A DNA stretch of 64,000 nt from Janthinobacterium sp. LM6 (GTDB taxonomy: Bacteria; Pseudomonadota; Gammaproteobacteria; Burkholderiales; Burkholderiaceae_D). Shown piece by piece: positions 52,228 to 59,571 of the stretch (positions are counted from its first letter, which is position 1; each line of letters opens with the position of its first letter). The notes beneath the pieces were generated by a model, which worked only from the letters and a program-made list of their open reading frames with translations, was not told the DNA's origin and made no database searches. The position numbers were made by a program, and so were the translations under genes. The DNA lies in assembly GCF_002002885.1 (NCBI RefSeq), contig NZ_CP019510.1:6138001-6202000 (forward strand), read 5' to 3'.

Positions 52228-53724
52228 TTAAAAATTCAGGCCGGGCGACAGCTTGGCCGGCAGTTCCAATGCGCTGTTCTCGATCGAGGCGACCGGGTAG
52301 GCGCAGTAATCGGCCGCGTAATACGCGCTTGGACGGTGGTTGCCCGACTTGCCGATGCCGCCGAACGGCGCCGTGCTGGCCGCGCCCGTCGTCGGACGGT
52401 TCCAGTTGATGATGCCGGCGCGCGCGCGCGTTTGAAAAATTTGCCACAGGGCCGGATCGTCGGACAAGAGCGCCGCGGCCAGGCCGAATTCAGTGGCATT
52501 GGCGACCTTCAGGGCCGCATCGAAATCGGCCACGCGGATCACCTGCAGCAGTGGACCGAACCATTCTTCGTCGGGGATGCCGGCGGCATCGGTGACGTCG
52601 ACGATGCCGGCCGTGACAAAGCCCGCCTCGGGATTGAGCTGGCGCATCTGCAGCAAGGTGGTACCGCCCTTGGCCACCATGTCCGCCTGCGCCTGCACCA
52701 GGCGCGCGGCCACGGCACTCGATACGACAGGGCCCATGAATGGCTGCGGCTGCGCGTCGGAGGCGCCGATGCCCAGTTTCGCAGCCACTTCCACCAAACG
52801 CGCGACAAACGCAGCGCCGGCAGCGTTGTCCTGCACCACCAGGCGGCGCGCGCAGGTGCAGCGCTGGCCAGCGGAGACAAAGGCGGAGAAGATCGCGTGG
52901 TGCACGGCCGCGTCCACGTCCTTCACGTTCCACACGACCAGGGCGTTGTTGCCGCCCATTTCCAGCGCCAGCATCTTGCCCGGCTGGCCGCCGAACTGGC
53001 GGTGCAGGCTGATGCCCGTCTGGCAGGAACCCGTAAACAGCACGCCGTCGAGCAAGGCATTGGCGCCGAGGGCCACGCCCGTGTCGCGCCCGCCGTTGAC
53101 GAGGTTGACGACGCCATTGGGCAAGCCGGCCTGCTGCCACAGCTGCACGGTCTTGATGGCCGTGCGCGGCGCATATTCGCTGGGCTTGAAGACGATGGTG
53201 TTACCGGCGATCAGGGCCGGCACGATGTGGCCGTTCGGCAGGTGGCCAGGGAAATTGTACGGGCCGAAGACGCCGAACACGCCATGCGGGCGGTGGCGCA
53301 GCACGGCGTCGCCGTCGGCGATCTTGCTTTGCGTGATGCCCGTGCGCGCGTGGTACGACTGCACCGAGATATCGATCTTGTTGGCCATGGTGGCCACTTC
53401 CGTGCGCGATTCCCACAGCGGTTTGCCCACTTCTTCCGAGATCAGGAGCGCCAGCGCTTCGGCATGAACTTTGAGCAGTTCGCGAAAGCGCACGCAGATG
53501 GCGATGCGTTCCTCGACGGGCGTATCGGCCCACACTTCAAAGGCGGCGCGGGCGGCCTGGCAAGCCTGTTCGACTTCGTGTTCCGTCGCTTCCAGACTAG
53601 CCCAGGTCTGCTTGCCGTTCGACGGATCGATGGTGAGCAGTTCACGGCCCGTGCCTGGCAGCCAGGCGCCGTTGATGAAGTTCGATGCTGCGGTAGATGG
53701 ATTAAGGTCAGACGATTTAGACAT
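52228..53724 (-). CDS. astD: Succinylglutamate semialdehyde dehydrogenase
   Basis: 498 residues, an aldehyde dehydrogenase. Oxidises N-succinylglutamate semialdehyde to N-succinylglutamate with NAD+. Cofactor region FGPYNFPGHLPNGHIVPALIAGN, the general-base Glu in KMLALEMGGNNALVV and the nucleophile Cys in SAGQRCTCARRLVV. ATG 53724 is preceded by GAGGAAG; it overlaps the end of the astA gene by eight bases. Confidence 0.96.
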   Translation of the reverse strand: MSKSSDLNPSTAASNFINGAWLPGTGRELLTIDPSNGKQTWASLEATEHEVEQACQAARAAFEVWADTPVEERIAICVRFRELLKVHAEALALLISEEVGKPLWESRTEVATMANKIDISVQSYHARTGITQSKIADGDAVLRHRPHGVFGVFGPYNFPGHLPNGHIVPALIAGNTIVFKPSEYAPRTAIKTVQLWQQAGLPNGVVNLVNGGRDTGVALGANALLDGVLFTGSCQTGISLHRQFGGQPGKMLALEMGGNNALVVWNVKDVDAAVHHAIFSAFVSAGQRCTCARRLVVQDNAAGAAFVARLVEVAAKLGIGASDAQPQPFMGPVVSSAVAARLVQAQADMVAKGGTTLLQMRQLNPEAGFVTAGIVDVTDAAGIPDEEWFGPLLQVIRVADFDAALKVANATEFGLAAALLSDDPALWQIFQTRARAGIINWNRPTTGAASTAPFGGIGKSGNHRPSAYYAADYCAYPVASIENSALELPAKLSPGLNF

Positions 53725-54769
53725 GGGAATGCTTCCTCGGGTTGAGTGACAAGGTGCGCACGGTGTCGCCGTGATGGCAGCGCAGCAAATGCAGTTCATC
53801 GTCGTCCAGCGCGATCTTGCCGCCGTGCGGATTGGCGCTGGTGACGATCATGCGGAAATCTTTCAGGTCGGTGTTCGACACCAGGTAAGGCTCGGCCTGG
53901 ACGGCGTCGCCGTCCACTTCAGGAGCAGCCTCGGCGTCGAGCACGGCCGGCATGCTGTCGCGCATGGCGCGCAGTTCGGACACGCGCGCCTGCAGCACGG
54001 GACCGGCGTCGAAAATGTCGACATAACCCTCGAAGTGCAAGCCTTCCTGCTCCAGCAGGCGGCGCGCGGGCGCCGTGCTCAGATGCACCTTGCCGATGAC
54101 CTCCTGCGCTTCGTCGGGCAGGTAGGCCACGTACATGGGCTGGCGCGGCATCAGCTCGGCGATGAACGATTTTTTACCGAGGCTCGTCAAGTCGTCGACG
54201 TGGTGGAAATCCATCTTGAAGAAGTGGCGGCCCAGGCCCTCGTAGAACGGCGAGCTGCCGTCCGGCGCCTGGTAGCCGCGCATCTCCGCGATCAGTTTTT
54301 CCGTGAACAGGTGGGGGAACTGGGCGATGAAGAGGAAGCGGCTTTTCGACAGCAGCTTGCCGTTGTTGCCGCTGCGGTAATCGGGGTGCAAAAACAGCGA
54401 GCACAGTTCCGTGCTGCCCGTCAGGTCGTTCGACAGGTACAAGGTTTCCATGCGCGTAAACACGTCAAGTTCGCGGCTGGAATGGACCAGAGTGCCGATG
54501 CGGTAGTTATAGAACGGTTCTTCCAGGCCCACGGCGCCCTTGATGGCGCACACGCCGGCCAGGCGGCCTGTATCCGTATCCTCCATGACAAACATGTAGT
54601 CGCGCTTTTCGGGCGGGATGGTTTCGGCGAACGAGGCGCAGGCGATGGCCAGGCGGTCGCCCAGCATTTTCATGTCCGGCTTGAGGGTGGTCATGCCGGT
54701 GCCGACCTGGCTGGCCAGGCCGTACAGGGCGTCCAGGTCAGAAGCGTTGATGGCGCGTACTACTAGCAT
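53717..54769 (-). CDS. aruG: Arginine N-succinyltransferase, second (beta, AruG-like) subunit
   Basis: 350 residues from ATG 54769. Transfers succinyl from succinyl-CoA to arginine, first step of the AST pathway. AstA signatures: RAINASDLDALYGLASQVGTGMTTL, LCSLFLHPDYRSGNNGKLLSKSRFLFIAQFP, MRGYQAPDGSSPFYEGLGRHFFKMDF and VDIFDAGPVLQARV. Together with the gene upstream it makes a heteromeric enzyme as in Pseudomonas (AruF/AruG). Which is alpha or beta follows gene order there. Confidence 0.93.
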   Translation of the reverse strand: MLVVRAINASDLDALYGLASQVGTGMTTLKPDMKMLGDRLAIACASFAETIPPEKRDYMFVMEDTDTGRLAGVCAIKGAVGLEEPFYNYRIGTLVHSSRELDVFTRMETLYLSNDLTGSTELCSLFLHPDYRSGNNGKLLSKSRFLFIAQFPHLFTEKLIAEMRGYQAPDGSSPFYEGLGRHFFKMDFHHVDDLTSLGKKSFIAELMPRQPMYVAYLPDEAQEVIGKVHLSTAPARRLLEQEGLHFEGYVDIFDAGPVLQARVSELRAMRDSMPAVLDAEAAPEVDGDAVQAEPYLVSNTDLKDFRMIVTSANPHGGKIALDDDELHLLRCHHGDTVRTLSLNPRKHSHV

Positions 54770-54782
54770 AATGTTCTCTCGG

Positions 54783-55814
54783 TTAAATGCGTACGCAAAT
54801 GACGCTGTCGCCTTCGGCCACGGCCAGCGCCTCGAGCAGCTCTGGCGGCAAGCCGACGGTGTCCTGCGCTTCGAGCGCATCGCAGGTGAAGGTGACGGCG
54901 CGGAAGTTGCGCTCCGCGCCCGAAGCGACCGCGTAATGCACTTTCAGGCCAGTGCGGCTGGGCGTGACGCCGGCGACGACGCGGCGCGTGAGCGAACCCG
55001 TAAACGAGCGCAGCGCATGCTTGTGCGCCTGCAGGATCGGGCCGCCATCGAAGATGTCGATGTAATCGTCGGCTTCAAAGCCCTCTTCCGTCAGCAGATT
55101 GAACGCCAGTTCGCCGCTCGGGTGGATCTGGCCCATGGCAGCCTGCGCGTCACCGGGCAGCAGCGGCACGTACACGGGATAATGCGGCATCAGTTCGACG
55201 ATCAGGGTGCGGTTGCGGGCGCCGCCGATGACTTTTTCGGCATCGAGGAAATCCATCTGGAAGAATTTGCGGCCCAGCGCATCCCAGAACGGCGACTGGC
55301 CGTTGGCGTCCGTGATGCCCGCCAGCGGCACGAAGAAGCGGTCGCCGAAGCGGTGCGGCGCCAGCACGGCGAACAGCAGCCGCGCGCGCGACAGCAGGGC
55401 AGCTTCCAGGCCCGCCTGCTCCATGTTGCGCACAAAGAAACCGGACAGCTGCGAGTACGCCGTCAGCTCCGAGCACAGGGTCAGCGCATGCACGCTGTGA
55501 CTGATGTTCAGGTCGCGCGAGACTTGCTGGATGACGTCGTTGCGAAAGGAAAAATAGGTGCCGTTCGAGCCGGCCGAGGCGAAGATGGCGGCCGTACCGG
55601 CAATGCTCTTGTCGAGCAGGGATTCAAGCACGAAGAGATACGACTCTTCGCTGGGGATGTCGACATGGGCGGCAAACGAGGCGATGGAGCGCTCGACGGA
55701 GGCGGCGATTTTCTCGCGCGTCTTCGGCAGGGTATGGACACCCGGCATGGTTACCGCGGCCAGCGCTTCGAGGGCTGCGATATCCGCAATTTCTACCGGA
55801 CGGACAACATACAT
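54783..55814 (-). CDS. aruF: Arginine N-succinyltransferase, first (alpha, AruF-like) subunit
   Basis: 343 residues, a paralogue of the next gene: MYVVRPVEIADIAALEALAAVTMPGVHTLP, LCSELTAYSQLSGFFVRNMEQAGLEAALLSRARLLFAVLAPHRF and DYIDIFDGGPILQAHKHALRS. The conserved catalytic region is less close to E. coli AstA than that of the AruG-like subunit, the same pattern as in Pseudomonas where the two differ. GGAG at good spacing before the ATG. Thirteen bases separate it from the aruG gene. Confidence 0.93.
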   Translation of the reverse strand: MYVVRPVEIADIAALEALAAVTMPGVHTLPKTREKIAASVERSIASFAAHVDIPSEESYLFVLESLLDKSIAGTAAIFASAGSNGTYFSFRNDVIQQVSRDLNISHSVHALTLCSELTAYSQLSGFFVRNMEQAGLEAALLSRARLLFAVLAPHRFGDRFFVPLAGITDANGQSPFWDALGRKFFQMDFLDAEKVIGGARNRTLIVELMPHYPVYVPLLPGDAQAAMGQIHPSGELAFNLLTEEGFEADDYIDIFDGGPILQAHKHALRSFTGSLTRRVVAGVTPSRTGLKVHYAVASGAERNFRAVTFTCDALEAQDTVGLPPELLEALAVAEGDSVICVRI

Positions 55815-55868
55815 GGGTACTCCTTCAATGCTGACGATACATGGGCTGAAAACCCGGGTAGAACCAAG

Positions 55869-55895
55869 CCGGCCCGCAGCAAAGCGGCGGGCCGG
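55869..55895 (-). promoter_or_regulatory. Intercistronic hairpin between astC and aruF
   Basis: CCGGCCCGC (55869-55877), nine-base loop, GCGGGCCGG (55887-55895): a perfect 9-bp GC stem without T-run, in the 107 bases after astC. It may be an RNA-processing or stability element that sets astC apart from the rest of the operon. Confidence 0.6.
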
Positions 55896-55921
55896 TGATC
55901 AAACAGGGAGCGAGGCTAGCC

Positions 55922-57163
55922 TCAGGCTTTCAGCATGCCGTCGATGGCGACGCGCAGCAGACGGCCCGCTTCGGCGATCTGTTCGTCCGAGACGATCAGG
56001 GCCGGCGCCAGACGCACCACGTCCATGCCGGCGATCAACACCATCAAGCCTTGCGCTTCGGCCGCTTTCTGGATGTCTTTCGCGCGGCCCTTGAAGGCAT
56101 CGGTAACTACCAGGCCCAGCAGCAAACCGCTGCCGCGCACGACGGAGAACACTTGCGGGTAATCCGTGATCAAGCCTTGCAGCATGGCGATGGTGTTGAC
56201 GCTCGCTTCCTTGACGCGCGCCAGGAACGCCGGCGTATTGATCGTTTCCAGCACGGTCAGGGCCACGGTGGCGGCCAGCGGGTTGCCGCCGTAGGTGGTG
56301 CCGTGGGTGCCGACGGCCAGGGTTTGCGCCAGTTCATTCGTGGTCAGCATGGCACCGATTGGGTAGCCGTTGCCCAGCGCCTTGGCGGCCGTCAGGATGT
56401 CCGGCGTGACGCCGTAGCCCATGTAGGCGAACAACGCGCCAGTGCGGCCCATGCCGCTCTGGACTTCGTCGAAAATCAGCAGGGCGCCCGTCTTGTCGCA
56501 CAGGGCACGCAGCTCCTTGAGGAATTCCGGATTGCCTGGCACCACGCCGCCTTCGCCTTGTACCGGCTCGACGATCACGGCGCACACGTCATCGCCAATG
56601 GCGGCGCGCGCCGCTTCGATGTCGTTGTAGGCGATGTGGTCGATCGACGGCGGCAGCGGCTCGAAGCCTTCCGTGTACTTCGCCTGGCCGCCGACGGACA
56701 CCGTAAACAGGGTGCGGCCGTGGAAGGAGCTGAAGCACGAGATGATGCGCGACTTGTGCGCGCCAAACTTGGTGTGGGCGTACTTGCGCGCCAGTTTCAG
56801 GGCCGCTTCGTTGGCTTCCGCGCCCGAGTTGCAAAAAAAGGCGCGGTCGGCGAAGGTCGCTTCCGTCAGGGCCAGCGCCAGGCGCAGGACAGGCTCGTTG
56901 GTATAGCCGTTGCCCAGATGCCACAAATTATTGATTTGCTTGGTCAGCACGTCGACCAGGGCCGGATGGCAATGGCCCAGGCTGTTGACAGCGATGCCGG
57001 AGGTGAAATCGAGGTAATGCTTGCCTGACTGGTCCCACAGATCCAGTCCGGAACCGCGCACGGGCACCATGGCAGCAGGGGCGTAGGTAGGAACGAGGAC
57101 CTGGTCAAAGGTTTCCCGGGTGACTGGACGAGCCGTTATGGTCGAATCAAGCTTGGCATTCAT
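55922..57163 (-). CDS. astC: Succinylornithine/acetylornithine aminotransferase
   Basis: 413 residues, PLP-dependent class III aminotransferase. Removes the delta-amino group from N-succinylornithine (third step) and usually also accepts acetylornithine and ornithine. PLP motifs: LLIFDEVQSGMGRTGALFAY with the Asp, and TAAKALGNGYPIGAML with the Schiff-base Lys. First gene of the operon astC-aruF-aruG-astD-astB-gdhB-astE. A GGGGAAA site precedes the ATG; a TATAAT lies about 60 bases upstream. Confidence 0.95.
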   Translation of the reverse strand: MNAKLDSTITARPVTRETFDQVLVPTYAPAAMVPVRGSGLDLWDQSGKHYLDFTSGIAVNSLGHCHPALVDVLTKQINNLWHLGNGYTNEPVLRLALALTEATFADRAFFCNSGAEANEAALKLARKYAHTKFGAHKSRIISCFSSFHGRTLFTVSVGGQAKYTEGFEPLPPSIDHIAYNDIEAARAAIGDDVCAVIVEPVQGEGGVVPGNPEFLKELRALCDKTGALLIFDEVQSGMGRTGALFAYMGYGVTPDILTAAKALGNGYPIGAMLTTNELAQTLAVGTHGTTYGGNPLAATVALTVLETINTPAFLARVKEASVNTIAMLQGLITDYPQVFSVVRGSGLLLGLVVTDAFKGRAKDIQKAAEAQGLMVLIAGMDVVRLAPALIVSDEQIAEAGRLLRVAIDGMLKA

Positions 57164-57222
57164 AGCATTTCCCCATCAATATGTTAGGTACTCCGCAGCT
57201 ACGACAGCTACGTGTGTACTGC

Positions 57223-57228
57223 ATTATA
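57223..57228 (-). promoter_or_regulatory. -10 box of the ast operon promoter
   Basis: Perfect TATAAT on the minus strand, 60 bases before the astC ATG, with no good -35 hexamer at the right spacing, as expected for an activator-dependent promoter. Confidence 0.6.
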
Positions 57229-57297
57229 AAAAGCGGGATGCTAAAACTCTTTTGAATCTGCGACAAGGATTTTCACAATTCATCACAGCCATACTTA

Positions 57298-57313
57298 TCG
57301 CACGATAGTGCGA
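57298..57313. promoter_or_regulatory. Palindromic operator candidate upstream of astC
   Basis: TCGCAC, GATA, GTGCGA: a perfect 6+6 inverted repeat, 70-85 bases upstream of the -10 box. Its position suits an activator; the ArgR-like regulator encoded next door is the first candidate. It is directly beside repeat copy C. Confidence 0.5.
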
Positions 57314-57320
57314 AATATAG

Positions 57321-57453
57321 AACGCCTGGCGAAATCGTAGCGAGCGGCAGCGAGTTGTGGCTGAGAAGCGGAGCTGTGCGAAGCACGGGGCCGCCGAGGC
57401 AGTGAGCATCGGAGGCCGCAAATCGCGACGCGCAGTAGATTTCACCAGACGTT
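57321..57453 (-). repeat. Stop-adjacent palindromic repeat, family 1, copy C
   Basis: 133 bp. Ends: AACGCCTGGCGAAATC and GATTTCACCAGACGTT; interior blocks GTAGCGAGCGGCAG, TTGTGGCTGAGAAGCG, GTGAGCATC, AGGCCGCAAATCGCGACGCGCAGTA as in the other copies. The central hairpin is replaced by a different one (CCGTGC-type, with GGGGCCGCC). It overlaps the stop codon of the ArgR-like gene (57452-57454) by two bases, in the same relative orientation as copies A, B and D. The next gene, astC, is on the same strand. Confidence 0.88.
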
Positions 57454-58396
57454 AAACCGGCGGCATCAGCTTGCGCTGCCGCTCTTCGCGCGGGGTATTG
57501 CCAAACAAGGTGCCAAACGCCGTGGAAAAGTGCGAGCCGGAAGAAAAGCCGCACATCAGGCCTACTTGCACGATGGAATAATGTGTATCAAGCAATAATT
57601 GCCGCGAGCGCTGCAGGCGCAGCTCCAGGTAGTAGCGCGACGGCAAGCTGCCCAGGTATTGCTTGAACAGCCGCTCAAGCTGGCGCCGCGACAGGCCCAC
57701 CAGGCTGGCGATGTCGTCGGTCGACAGCGGCTCTTCGATATTGGCTTCCATCAAAGTCACCGCCTCGGACAATTTCGGCTGCAGCACGCCGAAGCGCGCT
57801 TGCAGGGCCACGCGCTGGCGCTCTTCCTTGCCGCGCACCTTGTCTACGCACAACGCTTCCTTGACGAGCGCCTGCACGTCGGCGCCAAAGATGGTCTCGA
57901 TCAGGGTCAGCGAAAAGTCAATGCTGGCCGCGCCGCCACAGCAGGTGACGTGCGGACCGTCGATATCGAACAAATGCGGCGTCAGGATGGCCCGTTCGGC
58001 CTTCGCTTCCGCATCGGCGTACAAGGCCCACGGCAAGGCGATGCGCACGCCATCCATGACGCCCGCGTCGGCCAGCCACAGCACGGCAGCGCCCACGCCG
58101 CCCCAGAATGGCGCCGAGCGGCAGCGTTCGATCACGGCCCGGCACAGCTCGGCGCGCAGCGGCGCCTCCGTTTCATCGGCCACCAGCAGTGCGATATGCC
58201 AGTTGCCGCCCTGCGCAGCCACCTGTTCCGGCGTGCGCACGTCCAGCTGCAGGGCTTCCGGCCCCAGCGCCCGCGCGCACAGGCGCAGCGGCTGCACCAG
58301 GCCTGCCCAGGTAATCGATTCGGCATCGCCGGCATGGACCAGCAGCAAACGCAGCGGTTTGTCGAGGCCGATACGGGAAAGATTAGCGAAAGACAT
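57452..58396 (-). CDS. GlxA/ArgR-type AraC family regulator
   Basis: 314 residues. N-terminal DJ-1/PfpI-like domain (about 12-190) and a C-terminal AraC helix-turn-helix domain: ISTDDIASLVGLSRRQLERLFKQYL then HYSIVQVGLMCGFSSGSHFSTAF. This is the layout of Pseudomonas ArgR, an activator of the aru operon that responds to arginine. Its place directly upstream of the ast operon supports the same role here, which is an inference. The start ATG 58396 has a weak ribosome-binding site. Repeat copy C covers its stop. Confidence 0.85.
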   Translation of the reverse strand: MSFANLSRIGLDKPLRLLLVHAGDAESITWAGLVQPLRLCARALGPEALQLDVRTPEQVAAQGGNWHIALLVADETEAPLRAELCRAVIERCRSAPFWGGVGAAVLWLADAGVMDGVRIALPWALYADAEAKAERAILTPHLFDIDGPHVTCCGGAASIDFSLTLIETIFGADVQALVKEALCVDKVRGKEERQRVALQARFGVLQPKLSEAVTLMEANIEEPLSTDDIASLVGLSRRQLERLFKQYLGSLPSRYYLELRLQRSRQLLLDTHYSIVQVGLMCGFSSGSHFSTAFGTLFGNTPREERQRKLMPPV

Positions 58397-58527
58397 CGGC
58401 GAGGCGGGCCAGGGGCAAGGGCTGAGTTGCCCACATGATACCGGACTTCCGCCCCATCGAGCCCCTCATGCAAGGGCACATCCTGGCGCGGCGGAAAAAA
58501 GCGGGGCGGAAGGATATAATCTCCCCC

Positions 58528-58962
58528 ATGGGTGAACGATATTTAAAAAGTATCCGGCTGCTGGCCGAATGCATGCAAGGCTTCGAGCGGTTTTCTGGCG
58601 ACTTCGTGCGCCAGTACGGCTTGACGCATGCGCAATTCGACATCATCGCCACGCTCGGCAACACCTGTGGCATGTCCTACAAGGAACTGGGCCAGAAAAC
58701 CCTGATCACCAAGGGTACCTTGACGGGCGTGGTGGACCGGCTGGAACAAAAGGGGCTGGTGATCCGCGAACGTTGTCCACGCGACAAGCGTTCCTATTAC
58801 GTGCGCCTGAGCTGCGCGGGCGAACAGGTGTTCCATGACGTGTTCCCCAAGCTGACAAAGCAGGGCCAGCACCTGTTCGACGGCTATACCGAAGACGATT
58901 TCATGCGGTTGGAAACCACCCTGGCAGGCTTGAAGCACGCCATCGCCAACGGCCACGGCTGA
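58528..58962 (+). CDS. MarR family transcriptional regulator
   Basis: 144 residues, a winged helix-turn-helix: THAQFDIIATLGNTCGMSYKELGQKTLITKGTLTGVVDRLEQKGLVIRERCPRDKRSYYVRLS includes recognition helix and wing with the Asp-Lys-Arg. No neighbouring drug pump or oxidoreductase is obvious; the small unknown gene 45 bases downstream may be under its control. ATG 58528 starts the conserved part; the frame is open upstream but into the divergent promoter region of the ArgR-like gene. Confidence 0.88.
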   Translation: MGERYLKSIRLLAECMQGFERFSGDFVRQYGLTHAQFDIIATLGNTCGMSYKELGQKTLITKGTLTGVVDRLEQKGLVIRERCPRDKRSYYVRLSCAGEQVFHDVFPKLTKQGQHLFDGYTEDDFMRLETTLAGLKHAIANGHG

Positions 58963-59007
58963 CCATTCACCAAGCACAGACATTCAAACAAGACAAAGGA
59001 AACCAAG

Positions 59008-59292
59008 TTGAAAACCTCACTGCTCGAAGGCAAAAAGCCCGCTCATTTCGATAAACACATCATCGGCAACCTGCTGCTCAACGCCAGCACGCCGGAACTG
59101 GTGCGCCAGGAAAAGCTGATCATCGGCGTGCGCAACGAAGACGGCGAAATCTACCGCCTGATCGGCGCCACCAAGCACAACAGCTTCATGAACGCCGTCG
59201 AGGAATTGTTCGACCTGGGCCTGACGGATGAACTGGAAGACAGCGACGAGCTGGTTGAAGGCTGTGACGCCATCTTCAGCGAATCTCTCTAA
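59008..59292 (+). CDS. Small acidic protein, unknown
   Basis: 94 residues. TTG start with AAAGGAAACC upstream at fair spacing. The sequence is soluble, rich in Glu/Asp at the C-terminus (LGLTDELEDSDELVEGCD), with a middle part VRNEDGEIYRLIGATKHNSFMNAVEELFDLG. No family recognised. It follows the MarR gene closely. Repeat copy D starts two bases after its stop. Confidence 0.75.
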   Translation: MKTSLLEGKKPAHFDKHIIGNLLLNASTPELVRQEKLIIGVRNEDGEIYRLIGATKHNSFMNAVEELFDLGLTDELEDSDELVEGCDAIFSESL

Positions 59293-59293
59293 C

Positions 59294-59421
59294 AACGCGT
59301 AACAAAACCTGCTGCGCGGTGCACTTTGCGGCCTGCGATGCTCACCGTACTAAAGTACTAAAGTACGGTTGCGCTTCTTAGCCACAAATCCCATCCGCTC
59401 GCAATGGTTTTGTTAAGCGTT
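59294..59421 (+). repeat. Stop-adjacent palindromic repeat, family 1, copy D
   Basis: 128 bp. Ends: AACGCGTAACAAAACC and GGTTTTGTTAAGCGTT. The central hairpin CCGTACTAAAGTACGG is expanded by one repeat unit to CCGTACTAAAGTACTAAAGTACGG. It begins one base after the stop codon of the 94-residue gene, in the same relative orientation as the other copies. The next gene, HDOD, is on the same strand. Confidence 0.9.
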
Positions 59422-59436
59422 CGGAATTTCGTCGTT

Positions 59437-59475
59437 CAAAATGGGCACGCGTCGACTGTACGCGTGCCCATTTTG
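59437..59475. terminator. Perfect 16-bp stem-loop, likely bidirectional terminator
   Basis: CAAAATGGGCACGCGT, loop CGACTGT, ACGCGTGCCCATTTTG. A-run on one side and T-run on the other. It lies 15 bases after repeat copy D and ends whatever reads through it. Confidence 0.75.
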
Positions 59476-59558
59476 CGTTTACGGGGCTTTGCTTGCCTTT
59501 TGCTAAGCTGTTTGCGAAAAGATCATGGTTAAAAAGTTCCGCACGGAAATATTGCGAG

Positions 59559-59564
59559 TATAAT
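59559..59564 (+). promoter_or_regulatory. -10 box eight bases before the HDOD start
   Basis: TATAAT with the ATG at 59572 and no ribosome-binding site between. A transcript starting seven bases after the box would begin at or beside the ATG, which would make it leaderless. Confidence 0.5.
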
Positions 59565-59571
59565 TTTTTCA

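Noticed and set aside
50983..53745. A 920-codon plus-strand frame across astB and astD
   Set aside because: It runs through two real genes and the gap between them; composition is that of a mirror frame.
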